Source of the DNA: Moduliflexus sp964602655
GTDB lineage: Bacteria > Moduliflexota > Moduliflexia > Moduliflexales > Moduliflexaceae
Reading direction: 5' to 3'
Length of the DNA stretch: 64,000 nt
Assembly: GCA_964602655.1 (NCBI GenBank)
Contig: CAZRSF010000031.1
Coordinates: forward strand, 1-64,000
This document shows positions 44,556 through 53,446 of this stretch, one piece after another. The translations under genes and the position numbers were made by a program. Within the stretch, counting starts at the first letter, position 1, and each line of letters begins with the position of its first letter. The notes below the pieces were generated by a model that saw only the letters and a program-made list of their open reading frames with translations, had not been told where the DNA came from and did not search any database.

Positions 44556-44923
44556 TTGATACGACGATTATCTCAGGTTATTTACGGCGCAAAGAAAAGG
44601 AAAATACGCTGCTGTACAATCTGTGCCAGGCGTATGATGAAATTTTCGTGTCGTCCATTACGGTGTTCGAGGTGTTTTACGGCTGCGAGCCGGAACATGA
44701 AGCGGTGATGTCGCAACTCTTCGCAGGATTTACGGTTGTGCCGTTCGACGCCGAGATTGCGCGATTCGCCAGCGCGGAATATCGTCGTTTGCGGCGAGCG
44801 GGCGAGTATATCGAAGTGCGCGAATTGGTGGTCGGGGCGACCTCAATCGTCAAAAAAATCCCGTTAGCTACGCTGAATGCGCCTGTCTTCAGGCTGCTTT
44901 CCGAGATAAAAATCATTGTGTGA
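44534..44923 (+). CDS. vapC: PIN-domain ribonuclease toxin VapC
   Basis: 129 residues using a TTG start at 44534 with AAGGAG upstream. PIN signatures are the first Asp in VLIDTTIISGYL, the Glu in VFEVFYG, and the later acidic position in EVRELVVGATSI. The C-terminal NAPVFRLL segment is also typical. Expected action is cleavage of tRNA or rRNA. The start codon is inside the antitoxin gene. Confidence 0.88.
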   Translation: MDTRRVLIDTTIISGYLRRKEKENTLLYNLCQAYDEIFVSSITVFEVFYGCEPEHEAVMSQLFAGFTVVPFDAEIARFASAEYRRLRRAGEYIEVRELVVGATSIVKKIPLATLNAPVFRLLSEIKIIV

Positions 44924-44929
44924 CTATGA

Positions 44930-44960
44930 GACCTCACAGGTTTTCGAAACCTGTGAGGTC
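44930..44960. terminator. Bidirectional hairpin between vapC and rmuC
   Basis: Perfect 14-bp arms GACCTCACAGGTTT/AAACCTGTGAGGTC (44930-44943, 44947-44960) lie between the convergent stops of vapC and rmuC. The TTTCGAAA centre places it in the same palindrome family as 58438-58470. Confidence 0.8.
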
Positions 44961-46181
44961 TTACTCTTTTGCGGCGAGGCGAACGACCGAGCCGGAGTAG
45001 CGGTTCAAATGCGTATTCGCGACCTGATACGCTTCGCGGGCGCTTTCAAGCCCCTGGCCGATGGCCTCGAATTTGGTCTCGAATAAGGCGAAATGCCGCT
45101 GGGCTTTTTGCAGGTTTTCAATCGTTTTTTCCACGCTGGCCGCCATGTCGTAATATTCCTGCGCAATCGCAATCCCCCGCAGCATAATCGCTAACGTGTT
45201 CGGTGAGGCTGGAAATACCTGCATTTTGCCTAAATCCTCCCAGAGCGTTTGATCGCGAATCAATTCGAAATAGAGGATTTCGCTCGGCAGAAACATGATC
45301 GCCATATCCATCGTGCCGAGGTCGGGGCGGATGTATTTGCTGATGCGTTTCGCTTCCAGGCGCAGCGTTTTGCCGAGAATCCGGCGGGCTTCGGTCAGTT
45401 GTTTCTGATCGGAGGTATCGAATAAATGCACCACCTGTTCCCGCGGAAACTTGCTGTCAATCGGCAGTGACGCTTTCGGAAATTTGACCAGCACGTCCAC
45501 GCGCCCCACGCCGTCTAACGTGCTTTGCAGTTCGAAGAGATGGCCTGGCAGGAAATCCCGCAGCAGGCGTTCTAAGGTCGCTTCGCCGAATCCGCCTCGC
45601 AGATGCGGCAATTTGAGCAGATTATTCAAATCATTAATGGACGAGCCGACCGCGCCGACGGTTTGCAGGTGCATTTCCGCCGCTTTTAAATATTCCTGCA
45701 CCTTCTCGAAATGGCGAAAACCTTCCTGCATCTGCTCGTTCAATTTGCTCTGCACGTCCTGACCGATAGCGGTCAGCCGCTCATCCACTTTGTTGCGAAT
45801 CTGTTCCAATTCTTTGCGCGTGCTCCCTTCTAATTGCAGAAAGCGGAGTTCCAACGCTTGCGTGGTTTTGACCTGCATGATGCGCGATTCTTTGCGTCCC
45901 TGCGTGAGTTGCGCTTCGAGGCGCTGCTGAATCTGTTGGAATTCCTCGTTCAACCGGTCGGAAAGCTCCTGCCGCAGGTTGCCGGACGAGCGGGCGATCC
46001 GTTCCGCCGTGTCGGAAAAACTGGTTTGGAGCAGATGGCTCAGAGATGCCTGTTGATCGGCGAAGTCCTGCCGGATTTCGCCGCGGATCGCCCGTTCGTC
46101 TTTTAACGCGCGAATGGAAAAAATGAGGTAACTTGTGAGAAGAATAAGAATGATCAGTCCGAACAGTAACAAAATGTCCAT
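44961..46181 (-). CDS. rmuC: DNA recombination protein RmuC homologue
   Basis: 406 residues. One N-terminal membrane helix (~3-22, LLFGLIILILLTSYLIF) is followed by a long coiled coil (~30-150) and the RmuC nuclease-like core (LPHLRGGFGEATLERLLRDFLP, VLVKFPKASLPIDSKFPRE, FLPSEILYFELIRD, NTLAIMLRGIA). RmuC limits inversions between short repeats and helps suppress genome rearrangements, which is notable in a genome with many palindromes. Convergent with vapC. Confidence 0.94.
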   Translation of the reverse strand: MDILLLFGLIILILLTSYLIFSIRALKDERAIRGEIRQDFADQQASLSHLLQTSFSDTAERIARSSGNLRQELSDRLNEEFQQIQQRLEAQLTQGRKESRIMQVKTTQALELRFLQLEGSTRKELEQIRNKVDERLTAIGQDVQSKLNEQMQEGFRHFEKVQEYLKAAEMHLQTVGAVGSSINDLNNLLKLPHLRGGFGEATLERLLRDFLPGHLFELQSTLDGVGRVDVLVKFPKASLPIDSKFPREQVVHLFDTSDQKQLTEARRILGKTLRLEAKRISKYIRPDLGTMDMAIMFLPSEILYFELIRDQTLWEDLGKMQVFPASPNTLAIMLRGIAIAQEYYDMAASVEKTIENLQKAQRHFALFETKFEAIGQGLESAREAYQVANTHLNRYSGSVVRLAAKE

Positions 46182-46211
46182 GATTTTCCTATGAGCGGGC
46201 GATAAACATAC

Positions 46212-46289
46212 AGGAGTGCGAAAGCGCAGCTTTCGCTGTTACAGCGACGCTTTGGCACTCCTGTTGTTTCGTCACGGGCGAAACAACAG
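46212..46289. repeat. Nested hairpins upstream of rmuC
   Basis: AGGAGTGC/GCACTCCT outer arms (46212-46219, 46256-46263) enclose smaller stems. A second hairpin follows with 11-bp arms CTGTTGTTTCG/CGAAACAACAG (46261-46271, 46279-46289) and loop TCACGGG, matching the 370-406 hairpin. Similar GGAGTG...CACTCC structures occur at 53357-53402. Confidence 0.65.
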
Positions 46290-46317
46290 TTTCGCCCTAC
46301 TTCGCCACAATTTGGTA

Positions 46318-46770
46318 TTATTGGGTCTTTGTCATTGTCCAGGTTCCGGTGTCCGCCGTATCATTCGACGCCCACGTGCCGCTCATCGTCGTGGCGTTGG
46401 CAAACGCGCCCGTCCAATCTTCCGTCCCTTTCAGCGAAACCGCGTTGCCGCTGACGGTGTATGTCCCGGTATATTCCGCATTATGCACCGTTTTTTGCGT
46501 AAAACTGCCGCTGGCGGCCGTCCCGGTAAATTCCATCGCGCCGCTGTCCCAGGTGTCGCTGCCCTGCTTCATCGTGTACGTCCATGCGCCGACAATGTTA
46601 TATGTTTCCGTTCCAGGAGTTGCCGTCGGCGTTGGCGTCGCGGTGATCGGCGTTGTCGGGTCGTTCTCCTCGTCATCATCATTGTTATCGCATGAGAATG
46701 TCAGCAACAGCAGGCTCATGCAAAACAGTATCGTCAAAACCGCCATCATCGTTTTTCGTGGTCTCATCAT
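46318..46770 (-). CDS. Small lipoprotein of unknown function
   Basis: 150 residues from ATG 46770 (GGAGGAAGA upstream). A signal peptide with lipobox LTFSC (Cys ~27) leads to an acidic linker and a Thr/Pro-rich segment, then beta strands with Trp-containing repeats (GAWTYTMKQG, GTWASNDTADTGTWTMTKTQ) like a small lipocalin-type or repeat domain. No catalytic motif. Surface or periplasmic. Confidence 0.75.
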   Translation of the reverse strand: MMRPRKTMMAVLTILFCMSLLLLTFSCDNNDDDEENDPTTPITATPTPTATPGTETYNIVGAWTYTMKQGSDTWDSGAMEFTGTAASGSFTQKTVHNAEYTGTYTVSGNAVSLKGTEDWTGAFANATTMSGTWASNDTADTGTWTMTKTQ

Positions 46771-46817
46771 TCTTCCTCCGAACGTATGTCGCAAATGTAT
46801 ATTACAATTCATGTTTA

Positions 46818-47022
46818 TAAGTGATTATAAGCAATTTTTTTACACGTCCGAGGACGATGTCTTTGCCCTGAAAGGGCAGCGGGATACAGACGGCGGTTTC
46901 AACCGCCGGTCACACGCCCGACCGCCCCGCGCCCTGAAAGGGCGCAGGGACAACGTCCCCCGCCCTTTCAGGGCGAAACCCGTCCTACGAAGCAATCCAG
47001 AAACATTCTTTATAATCACTTA
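46818..47022. mobile_element. MITE-like element, copy 1
   Basis: 13-bp perfect terminal inverted repeats TAAGTGATTATAA (46818-46830) and TTATAATCACTTA (47010-47022) bound a 205-bp gene-free segment with three internal palindromes of the GCCCTGAAAGGGC type (46864-46878, 46929-46945, 46961-46975). An internal block (CAGACGGCGGTTTCAACCGC) matches, in inverted orientation, a block inside the similar element at 56833-57030. Confidence 0.75.
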
Positions 47023-47153
47023 CTGCTCTCGTCAACAACGCATTTTACATAGGTTCATTGCCGCGTCAAGGATTTTTGTCGAGCGGCGGCGATAAACAGA
47101 TGTCAAGCGATTTTTCGACATGTTTGTCAGAAGATTTTTTTGAAAATTTTTTA

Positions 47154-47183
47154 TTGACAGTTCAACATATTGTATATTAGAAT
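47154..47183 (+). promoter_or_regulatory. Promoter of nrdR-nrdJ
   Basis: TTGACA at 47154-47159, 18-base spacing and TAGAAT at 47178-47183 (5 of 6 to consensus). The first NrdR box lies in the spacer and the second just after the -10, so bound repressor would block polymerase. Confidence 0.7.
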
Positions 47184-47208
47184 ACTCAAATAGTACAACA
47201 TATTGTAT
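47163..47208 (+). promoter_or_regulatory. Two NrdR boxes
   Basis: CAACATATTGTAT occurs twice, at 47163-47175 and 47196-47208, 33 bases apart (three helical turns), the spacing expected of paired NrdR boxes. The sites are close to, but not identical with, the ACACWATATATWGTGT consensus. The gene directly downstream is nrdR, so autoregulation is expected. Confidence 0.75.
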
Positions 47209-47264
47209 TTGCGTGAAAATTTTCTTTCAACCAGGAGAAACATTTCTCCTCAGAACATGCGCCT

Positions 47265-47783
47265 ATGCGTTGCCCGATTTGCGGAAAAGATAACGATAAA
47301 GTCGTAGATTCGCGAAATGCCCAGGGGGGCAGTATTATCCGCCGGCGACGGAAGTGTTTGGAATGCCGTCATAAGTTTACGACCTACGAAGCGATTGAAT
47401 ACGATCCGCTGTATGTGGTCAAAACAGACTGCCGACGCGAACTCTTTCAACGAAAAAAACTATTAGGAGGGATTGTCACGGCTTGCAAAAAGCGACCTGT
47501 TTCCATGGAATCCATCGAACAGCTTGTCCATCGCATCGAATTGGACATTCATTCGGGATTTCAGGTGGAGGTTCCCAGTTGGAAAATCGGAGAATTCGTA
47601 ATAAACGGACTCAAAGAACTCGACGACGTGGCGTATGTCAGATTTGCCTCGGTCTATCGTCAATTCAAGGATGTTGATGAATTTTTAGCGGAAGTGCAGA
47701 AACTACAGCGCGAACATACACAGCACGAGTATCACGATCGCGAAGAAATCGCTCCGCCCTCGGAACATTCAGCAGACGAGTAA
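47265..47783 (+). CDS. nrdR: Transcriptional repressor NrdR
   Basis: 172 residues. The N-terminal zinc ribbon has CPICG and CLECRHKFTTYE, with four Cys as ligands. Residues ~50-135 form the ATP-cone domain (VVKTDCRRELFQRKKLLGGI) that senses ATP/dATP. NrdR represses ribonucleotide reductase genes when dATP is high. A C-terminal extension of ~25 polar residues is longer than usual. The nrdJ gene starts 52 bases downstream. Confidence 0.97.
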   Translation: MRCPICGKDNDKVVDSRNAQGGSIIRRRRKCLECRHKFTTYEAIEYDPLYVVKTDCRRELFQRKKLLGGIVTACKKRPVSMESIEQLVHRIELDIHSGFQVEVPSWKIGEFVINGLKELDDVAYVRFASVYRQFKDVDEFLAEVQKLQREHTQHEYHDREEIAPPSEHSADE

Positions 47784-47835
47784 TCGCTGCCGGGCAGAAC
47801 GTTTCCTTTCGAACGCGAATACATACATACAATCT

Positions 47836-50607
47836 ATGGAACCACGCATGACTCAGACAGCACAAGAACACCCCGCCGCCAGAGCCGACGAGCAGCCGGG
47901 CAAAGCAATGAAAAAGCTTCCCAGACGGGGAAAAGGCATGTCCATCAGACGGTATTACACGGTGCCAGGCATTCACCCCTTCGATAAAATCGAATGGGAA
48001 CGCCGCGCCGCCACGATCACGGACATGAGCGGAAAAATCATTTTCGAACAGACTGGCGTGGAAATCCCGTCATTCTGGTCGCAGACCGCCACGAATATCG
48101 TCGCCCAGAAATATTTTCACGGCACGCCCGGCACGCCGACACGCGAGCAAAGCGTCAAGCAACTCGTTGATCGCGTGTCCCGCACCATCGCCGAATGGGG
48201 ACGGCAGGACAGCTATTTTGCCTCCGACGAAGACGCGGAAAGCTTTTACGCGGAATTGACCCATATCTTGATCAATCAGAAAGCCTCGTTCAACAGCCCG
48301 GTCTGGTTCAACGTCGGCATCGAGAAGCGCCCCCAGTGTTCGGCCTGTTTCATCAACGCCGTCGAAGACACGATGGAATCCATTCTAGATCTCGCGAAAA
48401 CCGAGGGAATTTTGTTCAAATATGGCTCCGGCACCGGCTCGAATCTGTCGCCGCTGCGCTCGTCGAAAGAGCGTCTCTCCGGCGGCGGCAAGCCGAGCGG
48501 CCCGGTCTCGTTCATGCGCGGGTACGACGCCTTTGCGGGCGTCATCAAAAGCGGCGGAAAAACGCGCCGCGCCGCCAAGATGGTCATTTTGAACATGGAT
48601 CACCCGGATATCGAGGATTATATCACCTGCAAAGCGCGGGAAGAGCAGAAGGCGCACGTCCTGATCGATATGGGGTATGACGCCGACGCCGCATACGATT
48701 CGATCTTTTTTCAAAATGCGAACAACAGCGTCCGGGCGACGGACGAATTCATGCAAGCCGCGCTTGACGGACGCGCATGGCAGACGACCTCCATCACGAC
48801 CGGCGAAGTGTTAGGAAAACACGAGGCGAAAGACCTGCTGCGCCAAATCGCGGACGCCACGCATTTATGCGGCGATCCCGGCATGCAGTTCGACACGACG
48901 ATCAACGCTTGGCACACCTGCCCGGCATCCGGGCGGATTGACGCCTCCAATCCTTGCGCCGAGTACCTGTTTCTGAACAATAGCGCCTGTAACCTGTCAT
49001 CGCTGAACCTGATGCGTTTTCGTACATCAGACGGCGAATTCGACGCCGAAAGCTTCATGCACGCCGCCGAAATCATGATTATCGCGCAGGAAATCATCGT
49101 AGATAATTCCAGTTATCCGACGCCGCAGATCGAAGAAAACAGCCATAAATTCCGCCCGTTGGGCCTGGGCTACACCAACCTCGGCGCATTGCTGATGGCG
49201 CGGGGTCTGCCGTATGACGACGATGCCGGACGCGCGTATGCCTCCGCGATTACCGCGATGATGTGCGGTCAAGCCTATAAAACGTCAGCGTTGTTAGCCC
49301 GCGCGCGCGGCGCGTTCGATGGGTATGCCGCAAACAGCGCCGCCATGTTGAACGTCATTCGCAAACATATCACGGAAGTGGAAAAAATTGATGAACACCT
49401 TGTGCCAGACGCGATGATTACGGCGGCGCAAATGGCCTGGAGCGATGCGCTTGAGCTTGGACAGCAGGTCGGTTTCCGCAATGCGCAAGTCACGGTATTA
49501 GCCCCGACCGGCACGATCAGTTTTATGATGGATTGCGACACGACCGGGATTGAGCCGGAATTGGCGTTGATCAAATACAAACATCTTGCCGGAGGCGGCA
49601 GCATCAAAATGATTAACGGCACCGTGCCGGAAGCATTGGCGCGATTGGGCTACAGTGACGAGGAACAGCAGGCGATCCTGGATTATCTCGAAGCGAAAGA
49701 GACCATTGAAAACGCGCCGCATCTGAAAGCGGAACATCTGCCGGTGTTCGACTGCGCATTTTCGCCGAAAAATGGCAAGCGCGTCATTCATTACATGGGG
49801 CATTTGAAGATGATGGCCGCCACGCAGCCATTCATCAGCGGCGGCATTTCCAAGACCGTGAACGTGCCGAATTCCGCGACCGTCGAAGAGATCAAAAACG
49901 CCTATATCGAAGCTTGGAAAATGGGCGTGAAAGCGGTCGCGATTTATCGGGACGGGTCGAAACGGATGCAGCCGCTCACCACGTCGAAATCCCAGCGCAA
50001 ACTCGAACCGGAAAAAATTATCGAATATAAACCGGTGCGCCGTCCGCTCCCGAACGAACGCGCCGCCATCACGAAAAAATTCAGCGTGGCCGGACACAAA
50101 GGCTACGTCACAGTGGGCATGTACGAAGACAACACGCCGGGCGAATTGTTCATCGTGATGTCGAAAGAGGGGTCAACGATTTCCGGCTTGATGGACGGGT
50201 TCGCGACCGCGATTTCGCTCGCGCTGCAATATGGCGTGCCGCTTGACGTGTTAGTGAATAAATTTGCGCACATGCGTTTCGAACCGTCGGGATTTACCGG
50301 CGATAAAGAAATTCCGATTGCCAAATCCATTCTCGATTATATCTTCCGCTGGTTGGCGCTGAAATTCCAGACGCCGCAGGATCGTCCGAGCGTGCTTCCT
50401 GAACCGCCGAGCATTGCGCAGAACGGCCACGCAGAAGCGTTGTCGGAACTCCAATCGAAGATGGAATTTCAGGTGGCGGAGGCGGAACGCCGCGTGTTTC
50501 AGCAGCAGGCGGATGCGCCGCCATGCAGCGTGTGCGGGGCGATTATGGTGCGCAGCGGCACCTGTTATAAATGCCTGAACTGCGGCACGACAAGCGGCTG
50601 TTCGTAA
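47836..50607 (+). CDS. nrdJ: Adenosylcobalamin-dependent ribonucleotide reductase NrdJ (class II)
   Basis: 923 residues. The start could be ATG 47836, 47848 or, closer to the family, 47938 (MSIRRYYTVPG). Class II signatures are ASFNSPVWFNVG, QCSACFINAVEDTMESI, the loop KYGSGTGSNLSPLRS, NPCAEYLFLNNSACNLSSLN (radical/substrate site) and APTGTISFMMDCDTTGIEPE. The C terminus ends with a Zn-ribbon (CSVCGAIMVRSGTC, CLNCG) common in this subfamily. It makes deoxyribonucleotides and works with or without oxygen. No cobalamin riboswitch is visible; control is by NrdR. Confidence 0.97.
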   Translation: MEPRMTQTAQEHPAARADEQPGKAMKKLPRRGKGMSIRRYYTVPGIHPFDKIEWERRAATITDMSGKIIFEQTGVEIPSFWSQTATNIVAQKYFHGTPGTPTREQSVKQLVDRVSRTIAEWGRQDSYFASDEDAESFYAELTHILINQKASFNSPVWFNVGIEKRPQCSACFINAVEDTMESILDLAKTEGILFKYGSGTGSNLSPLRSSKERLSGGGKPSGPVSFMRGYDAFAGVIKSGGKTRRAAKMVILNMDHPDIEDYITCKAREEQKAHVLIDMGYDADAAYDSIFFQNANNSVRATDEFMQAALDGRAWQTTSITTGEVLGKHEAKDLLRQIADATHLCGDPGMQFDTTINAWHTCPASGRIDASNPCAEYLFLNNSACNLSSLNLMRFRTSDGEFDAESFMHAAEIMIIAQEIIVDNSSYPTPQIEENSHKFRPLGLGYTNLGALLMARGLPYDDDAGRAYASAITAMMCGQAYKTSALLARARGAFDGYAANSAAMLNVIRKHITEVEKIDEHLVPDAMITAAQMAWSDALELGQQVGFRNAQVTVLAPTGTISFMMDCDTTGIEPELALIKYKHLAGGGSIKMINGTVPEALARLGYSDEEQQAILDYLEAKETIENAPHLKAEHLPVFDCAFSPKNGKRVIHYMGHLKMMAATQPFISGGISKTVNVPNSATVEEIKNAYIEAWKMGVKAVAIYRDGSKRMQPLTTSKSQRKLEPEKIIEYKPVRRPLPNERAAITKKFSVAGHKGYVTVGMYEDNTPGELFIVMSKEGSTISGLMDGFATAISLALQYGVPLDVLVNKFAHMRFEPSGFTGDKEIPIAKSILDYIFRWLALKFQTPQDRPSVLPEPPSIAQNGHAEALSELQSKMEFQVAEAERRVFQQQADAPPCSVCGAIMVRSGTCYKCLNCGTTSGCS

Positions 50608-50614
50608 ACAGAAC

Positions 50615-50643
50615 GTAGGGGCGGGTTCCGAACCCGCCCCTAC
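50615..50643. terminator. Bidirectional hairpin between nrdJ and MCP
   Basis: GTAGGGGCGGGTT/AACCCGCCCCTAC with 3-base centre (50615-50643). It overlaps the stop codon of the convergent MCP gene (50640-50642) and lies 8 bases after the nrdJ stop. Confidence 0.75.
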
Positions 50644-53267
50644 CAGCCGAATTTGGCGATGAATTCTTTTACGTTCCGGCTCGTAATCGGTTGAACCGGC
50701 ACTTTTTTCTCGACCGGAAGCGCCGTCAGATTGACATCAGGCTGCTGCGTCAGGCGAAATAATTCCTGAACGGCGCGACTTCCCAACTCTTCAGGGTTTT
50801 GGTAGATCGTTCCCACCGCTTCTCCATTCAGGATCGCTTGCGCAATACTCGGCGTAAAATCATAACAAACGGCAGAAATGCCTTGCGGAATTTTCCGCTC
50901 CCGCAGTAATTCCAAATAGCCTAATGAGGCATCTTCATTGGTCATAAAGATGCCTTTGGCATCTGCCGTGATGTTTAACCCTTCTTCGATGTTGGCCTTG
51001 GCTAACTTGACATCAAGCGCCGAAGAAAATAATTCGACAACATTCCATTGATACTGTCTGGCCTTCCGAAAAAATCCTTCCATTCGATTGAACACGCAGC
51101 TAATCGAACGATAGCCGCAGCAGATCACTGTATCTCCCGGAGCAAGTCGTTCTTTGAGCAAGTCGGCGGCGATCTCTCCTCCAAGCTCGTTGTCCGATAC
51201 GATGCTCAAGAGGGCGTTTTCAGTGGGGCGATCAACGACAACGACCGGAAAGCTCGACGAGAGGCACTGATCAATCACGCGCCGTCCGACATACTCGTCA
51301 ATCGGGACAATGACAATCCCTTTTGCGTATGGCTGCCGGATGAACCAGGGAACATGCTGAGCTTGCAGGACGCGACTGTCTTCGGCATTCAGCATCATCG
51401 TTTGATAGCCCTGCTGCGCGGCCTGTTTGCACACGCCCTCATACACGTGAGAAAAGAAGAAGGGCGCATTCGCGCAGACAAACGCAATCGTCGGACGGGC
51501 GGGATCGAAATTCGGCGGAAATGTCGGCAGCGCAATCATCATCGGCCCTAAATACTCGGCGATAAGGCTTTCCAATTCCCCTAAGTTCTGCGCCGAATCG
51601 GCCAATTGAACCGCAATCGAGGCATTTCGGTGCAAAAATGACCGCATGGACGTAATCGCCGTCGCAATCTGCTCCGTCTCGTGAAACTGCACGTTCGCCG
51701 TATCGGTGATATGCTGCGTGACCTCTTTGAGCACGCGCGCCGTTTGCGCTAACCGCGCGCTGTCGCTGGCCTGATTGGTCGCAGCCTCGAACAATTCTTC
51801 CAACTTGCGCGAGATGTGATCGGTGGCCGTATTCACCTGCTCGCTGTTGCGGGTTTGCTCCGCCGTCGCGCCCACCAGCGTCGCTGCCATCTGGCTCGCT
51901 TGCTGGATGCTGTGTCGGATCGTATCCAACATCCGTTCGGAATGGTTCGCTAATTTCACGCCATCATCAACCGCGACCAGACAGCTTTTCATGGACACCG
52001 AGCCGCCTGCGACTTCGCGTTGCAGCGTTCGAATGATCGCCGCGATTTCTTTGGTAGATTTCCTCGTGCGTTCCGCCAGATCGCGAATTTCGCCTGCGAC
52101 GACGGAAAATCCGCGCCCGTGCTCGCCTGCTTGCGCGGCAATAATCGAGGCATTCAGCGCTAACAGATTGGTCTGTTCGGCAATACCGTTAATGACCGCC
52201 AGAATTTCGCCGATCTGCTCCGAGGCTTTTCCTAAGCGGTCAATGGCGGCGCTCGCCTCTTGCACCGTGCGTTTGATCGCGCTAATGCCCTCAATCACCT
52301 CTGCCACCGAGTGACCGCCTTCCTGAGCTTCGGAAGAAATCGTCTCGGAAATTCGCGCTAACTCGTGGGCATGTTCGTCAATATCCTGCATAAACTTATG
52401 AATATCGGCAATCGAGCGGGAGGTCGCTTCCGAGGAACTTGCCACCGCCTCAAGTCCGCCGTTCAGCGAGGCGATGGAATGCGCCATGCGGTCTATCGCC
52501 GCAAACGTTTGCTCCAATGATTCCGCCTGACAATGAATATCGGTCATGACATCGCTGAGATTGCCGGTCACTTGCTCGCTGGCGAGGGAAATTTGTTCGA
52601 TGGTCTCGGTTTCGATGGCGGCATTTCGTCGCGTTTGCTGCGCTTTCGCGGCCACATCCGCGCTGGCAGCGGAAATCTGTTTGGCTTCCAGGCCGATATT
52701 GTCGAGCAACGTGCGGAAGAGCGTGGTCATGTCGTGGAGAGGCGCGTATAAAAATGTCTGATGCAGTTCGACTGGAATATCCGCATATAAATGCCCCTGA
52801 ACAATTTCATCTAAATACTGCTGAAGTTGTCGGAGAAGCAACGCATATTGCGACAATATCCGAGAGACGCCGTCGGGCTTCCGGTCGTGCGCGAAGATCT
52901 GCGCGTCGCCTTGTTCAAGAAAATTCCGTCCGTCGCGCTCCAACGACGCGTTCGCGGCGCATTCTTCGCGCCGCAAGTCGAGCAGACGCGCCAATTCTCG
53001 AATCGGCGTGTTCGGCGGCGCGGCGGCGTTGATCTTGTTCGACATGTCGGCAAGCGCACGGAGGCTGCGCAGCGGCGGAAGCAGCCAGCGCGACGCCAGC
53101 AGGCGATGAATCGCGACGATGAGCAGCGTCGAACTGCCAGCGATGATTCCCGCCAGCGTCCAGGAAAATGCCTGCGGAGCAACAATACGGATGCATGACA
53201 AGACCAACAGATTGACGAGAAACGCCAGAATGATACTCGTTCTGAAAAATAACGCGTGAAGAGACAT
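50640..53267 (-). CDS. Chemoreceptor with C-terminal periplasmic-binding-protein-like domain, copy 1
   Basis: 875 residues. Two closely spaced membrane helices (~8-31, ~37-58) with almost no loop between them put the rest in the cytoplasm. A signalling coiled coil (~200-545) includes QTNLLALNASIIAAQAGEHG and FSVVAGEIRDLAERTRKSTKEIAAI. Residues ~580-875 are a LacI/Peripla_BP_4-type sugar-binding fold: RPTIAFVCANAPFFFSHVYEGVCKQAAQQGYQ, KGIVIVPID, FPVVVVDRP, SIVSDNELGGEIAADLL, GIFMTNEDASLGYLELL. This means a cytoplasmic sugar-binding-like sensor on an MCP, an unusual fusion. It lacks a HAMP domain. A near-paralogue follows at 53447-56083. It ends with a conserved PVQPITSRNVKEF. Confidence 0.92.
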   Translation of the reverse strand: MSLHALFFRTSIILAFLVNLLVLSCIRIVAPQAFSWTLAGIIAGSSTLLIVAIHRLLASRWLLPPLRSLRALADMSNKINAAAPPNTPIRELARLLDLRREECAANASLERDGRNFLEQGDAQIFAHDRKPDGVSRILSQYALLLRQLQQYLDEIVQGHLYADIPVELHQTFLYAPLHDMTTLFRTLLDNIGLEAKQISAASADVAAKAQQTRRNAAIETETIEQISLASEQVTGNLSDVMTDIHCQAESLEQTFAAIDRMAHSIASLNGGLEAVASSSEATSRSIADIHKFMQDIDEHAHELARISETISSEAQEGGHSVAEVIEGISAIKRTVQEASAAIDRLGKASEQIGEILAVINGIAEQTNLLALNASIIAAQAGEHGRGFSVVAGEIRDLAERTRKSTKEIAAIIRTLQREVAGGSVSMKSCLVAVDDGVKLANHSERMLDTIRHSIQQASQMAATLVGATAEQTRNSEQVNTATDHISRKLEELFEAATNQASDSARLAQTARVLKEVTQHITDTANVQFHETEQIATAITSMRSFLHRNASIAVQLADSAQNLGELESLIAEYLGPMMIALPTFPPNFDPARPTIAFVCANAPFFFSHVYEGVCKQAAQQGYQTMMLNAEDSRVLQAQHVPWFIRQPYAKGIVIVPIDEYVGRRVIDQCLSSSFPVVVVDRPTENALLSIVSDNELGGEIAADLLKERLAPGDTVICCGYRSISCVFNRMEGFFRKARQYQWNVVELFSSALDVKLAKANIEEGLNITADAKGIFMTNEDASLGYLELLRERKIPQGISAVCYDFTPSIAQAILNGEAVGTIYQNPEELGSRAVQELFRLTQQPDVNLTALPVEKKVPVQPITSRNVKEFIAKFGW

Positions 53268-53315
53268 GATATTTTTTGTTCCTTTTTACGGGGTTGACAC
53301 CCCATCCCCATGCGC

Positions 53316-53440
53316 CTTTCAGGGTAGCAGGGCTGTTAACTTCTCAACGATCCGGAGTGTCAAAGCTCTGCTTTGACGGCCAAAGCAAGCTTTGGCACTC
53401 CAACATTTTCTTAGAACGTCACAGCCCTGCCCCTTCAGGG
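53316..53440. repeat. Palindrome-rich spacer between the paired MCP genes
   Basis: CCTTTCAGGGTAG near 53318 and CCCTTCAGGGC near 53430 flank hairpins including GTGTCAAAGCTCTGCTTTGACGG and GGCCAAAGCAAGCTTTGGC. The GGAGTG...CACTCC frame matches the copy at 46212. Part of the CCCTGAAAGGG element family, without clear terminal repeats. Confidence 0.55.
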
Positions 53441-53446
53441 CAACAA

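Noticed and set aside
47022..47264. Cobalamin riboswitch before the B12-dependent reductase
   Set aside because: No B12-box (GCCACTG-type) or riboswitch fold is visible; control appears to be by NrdR boxes.
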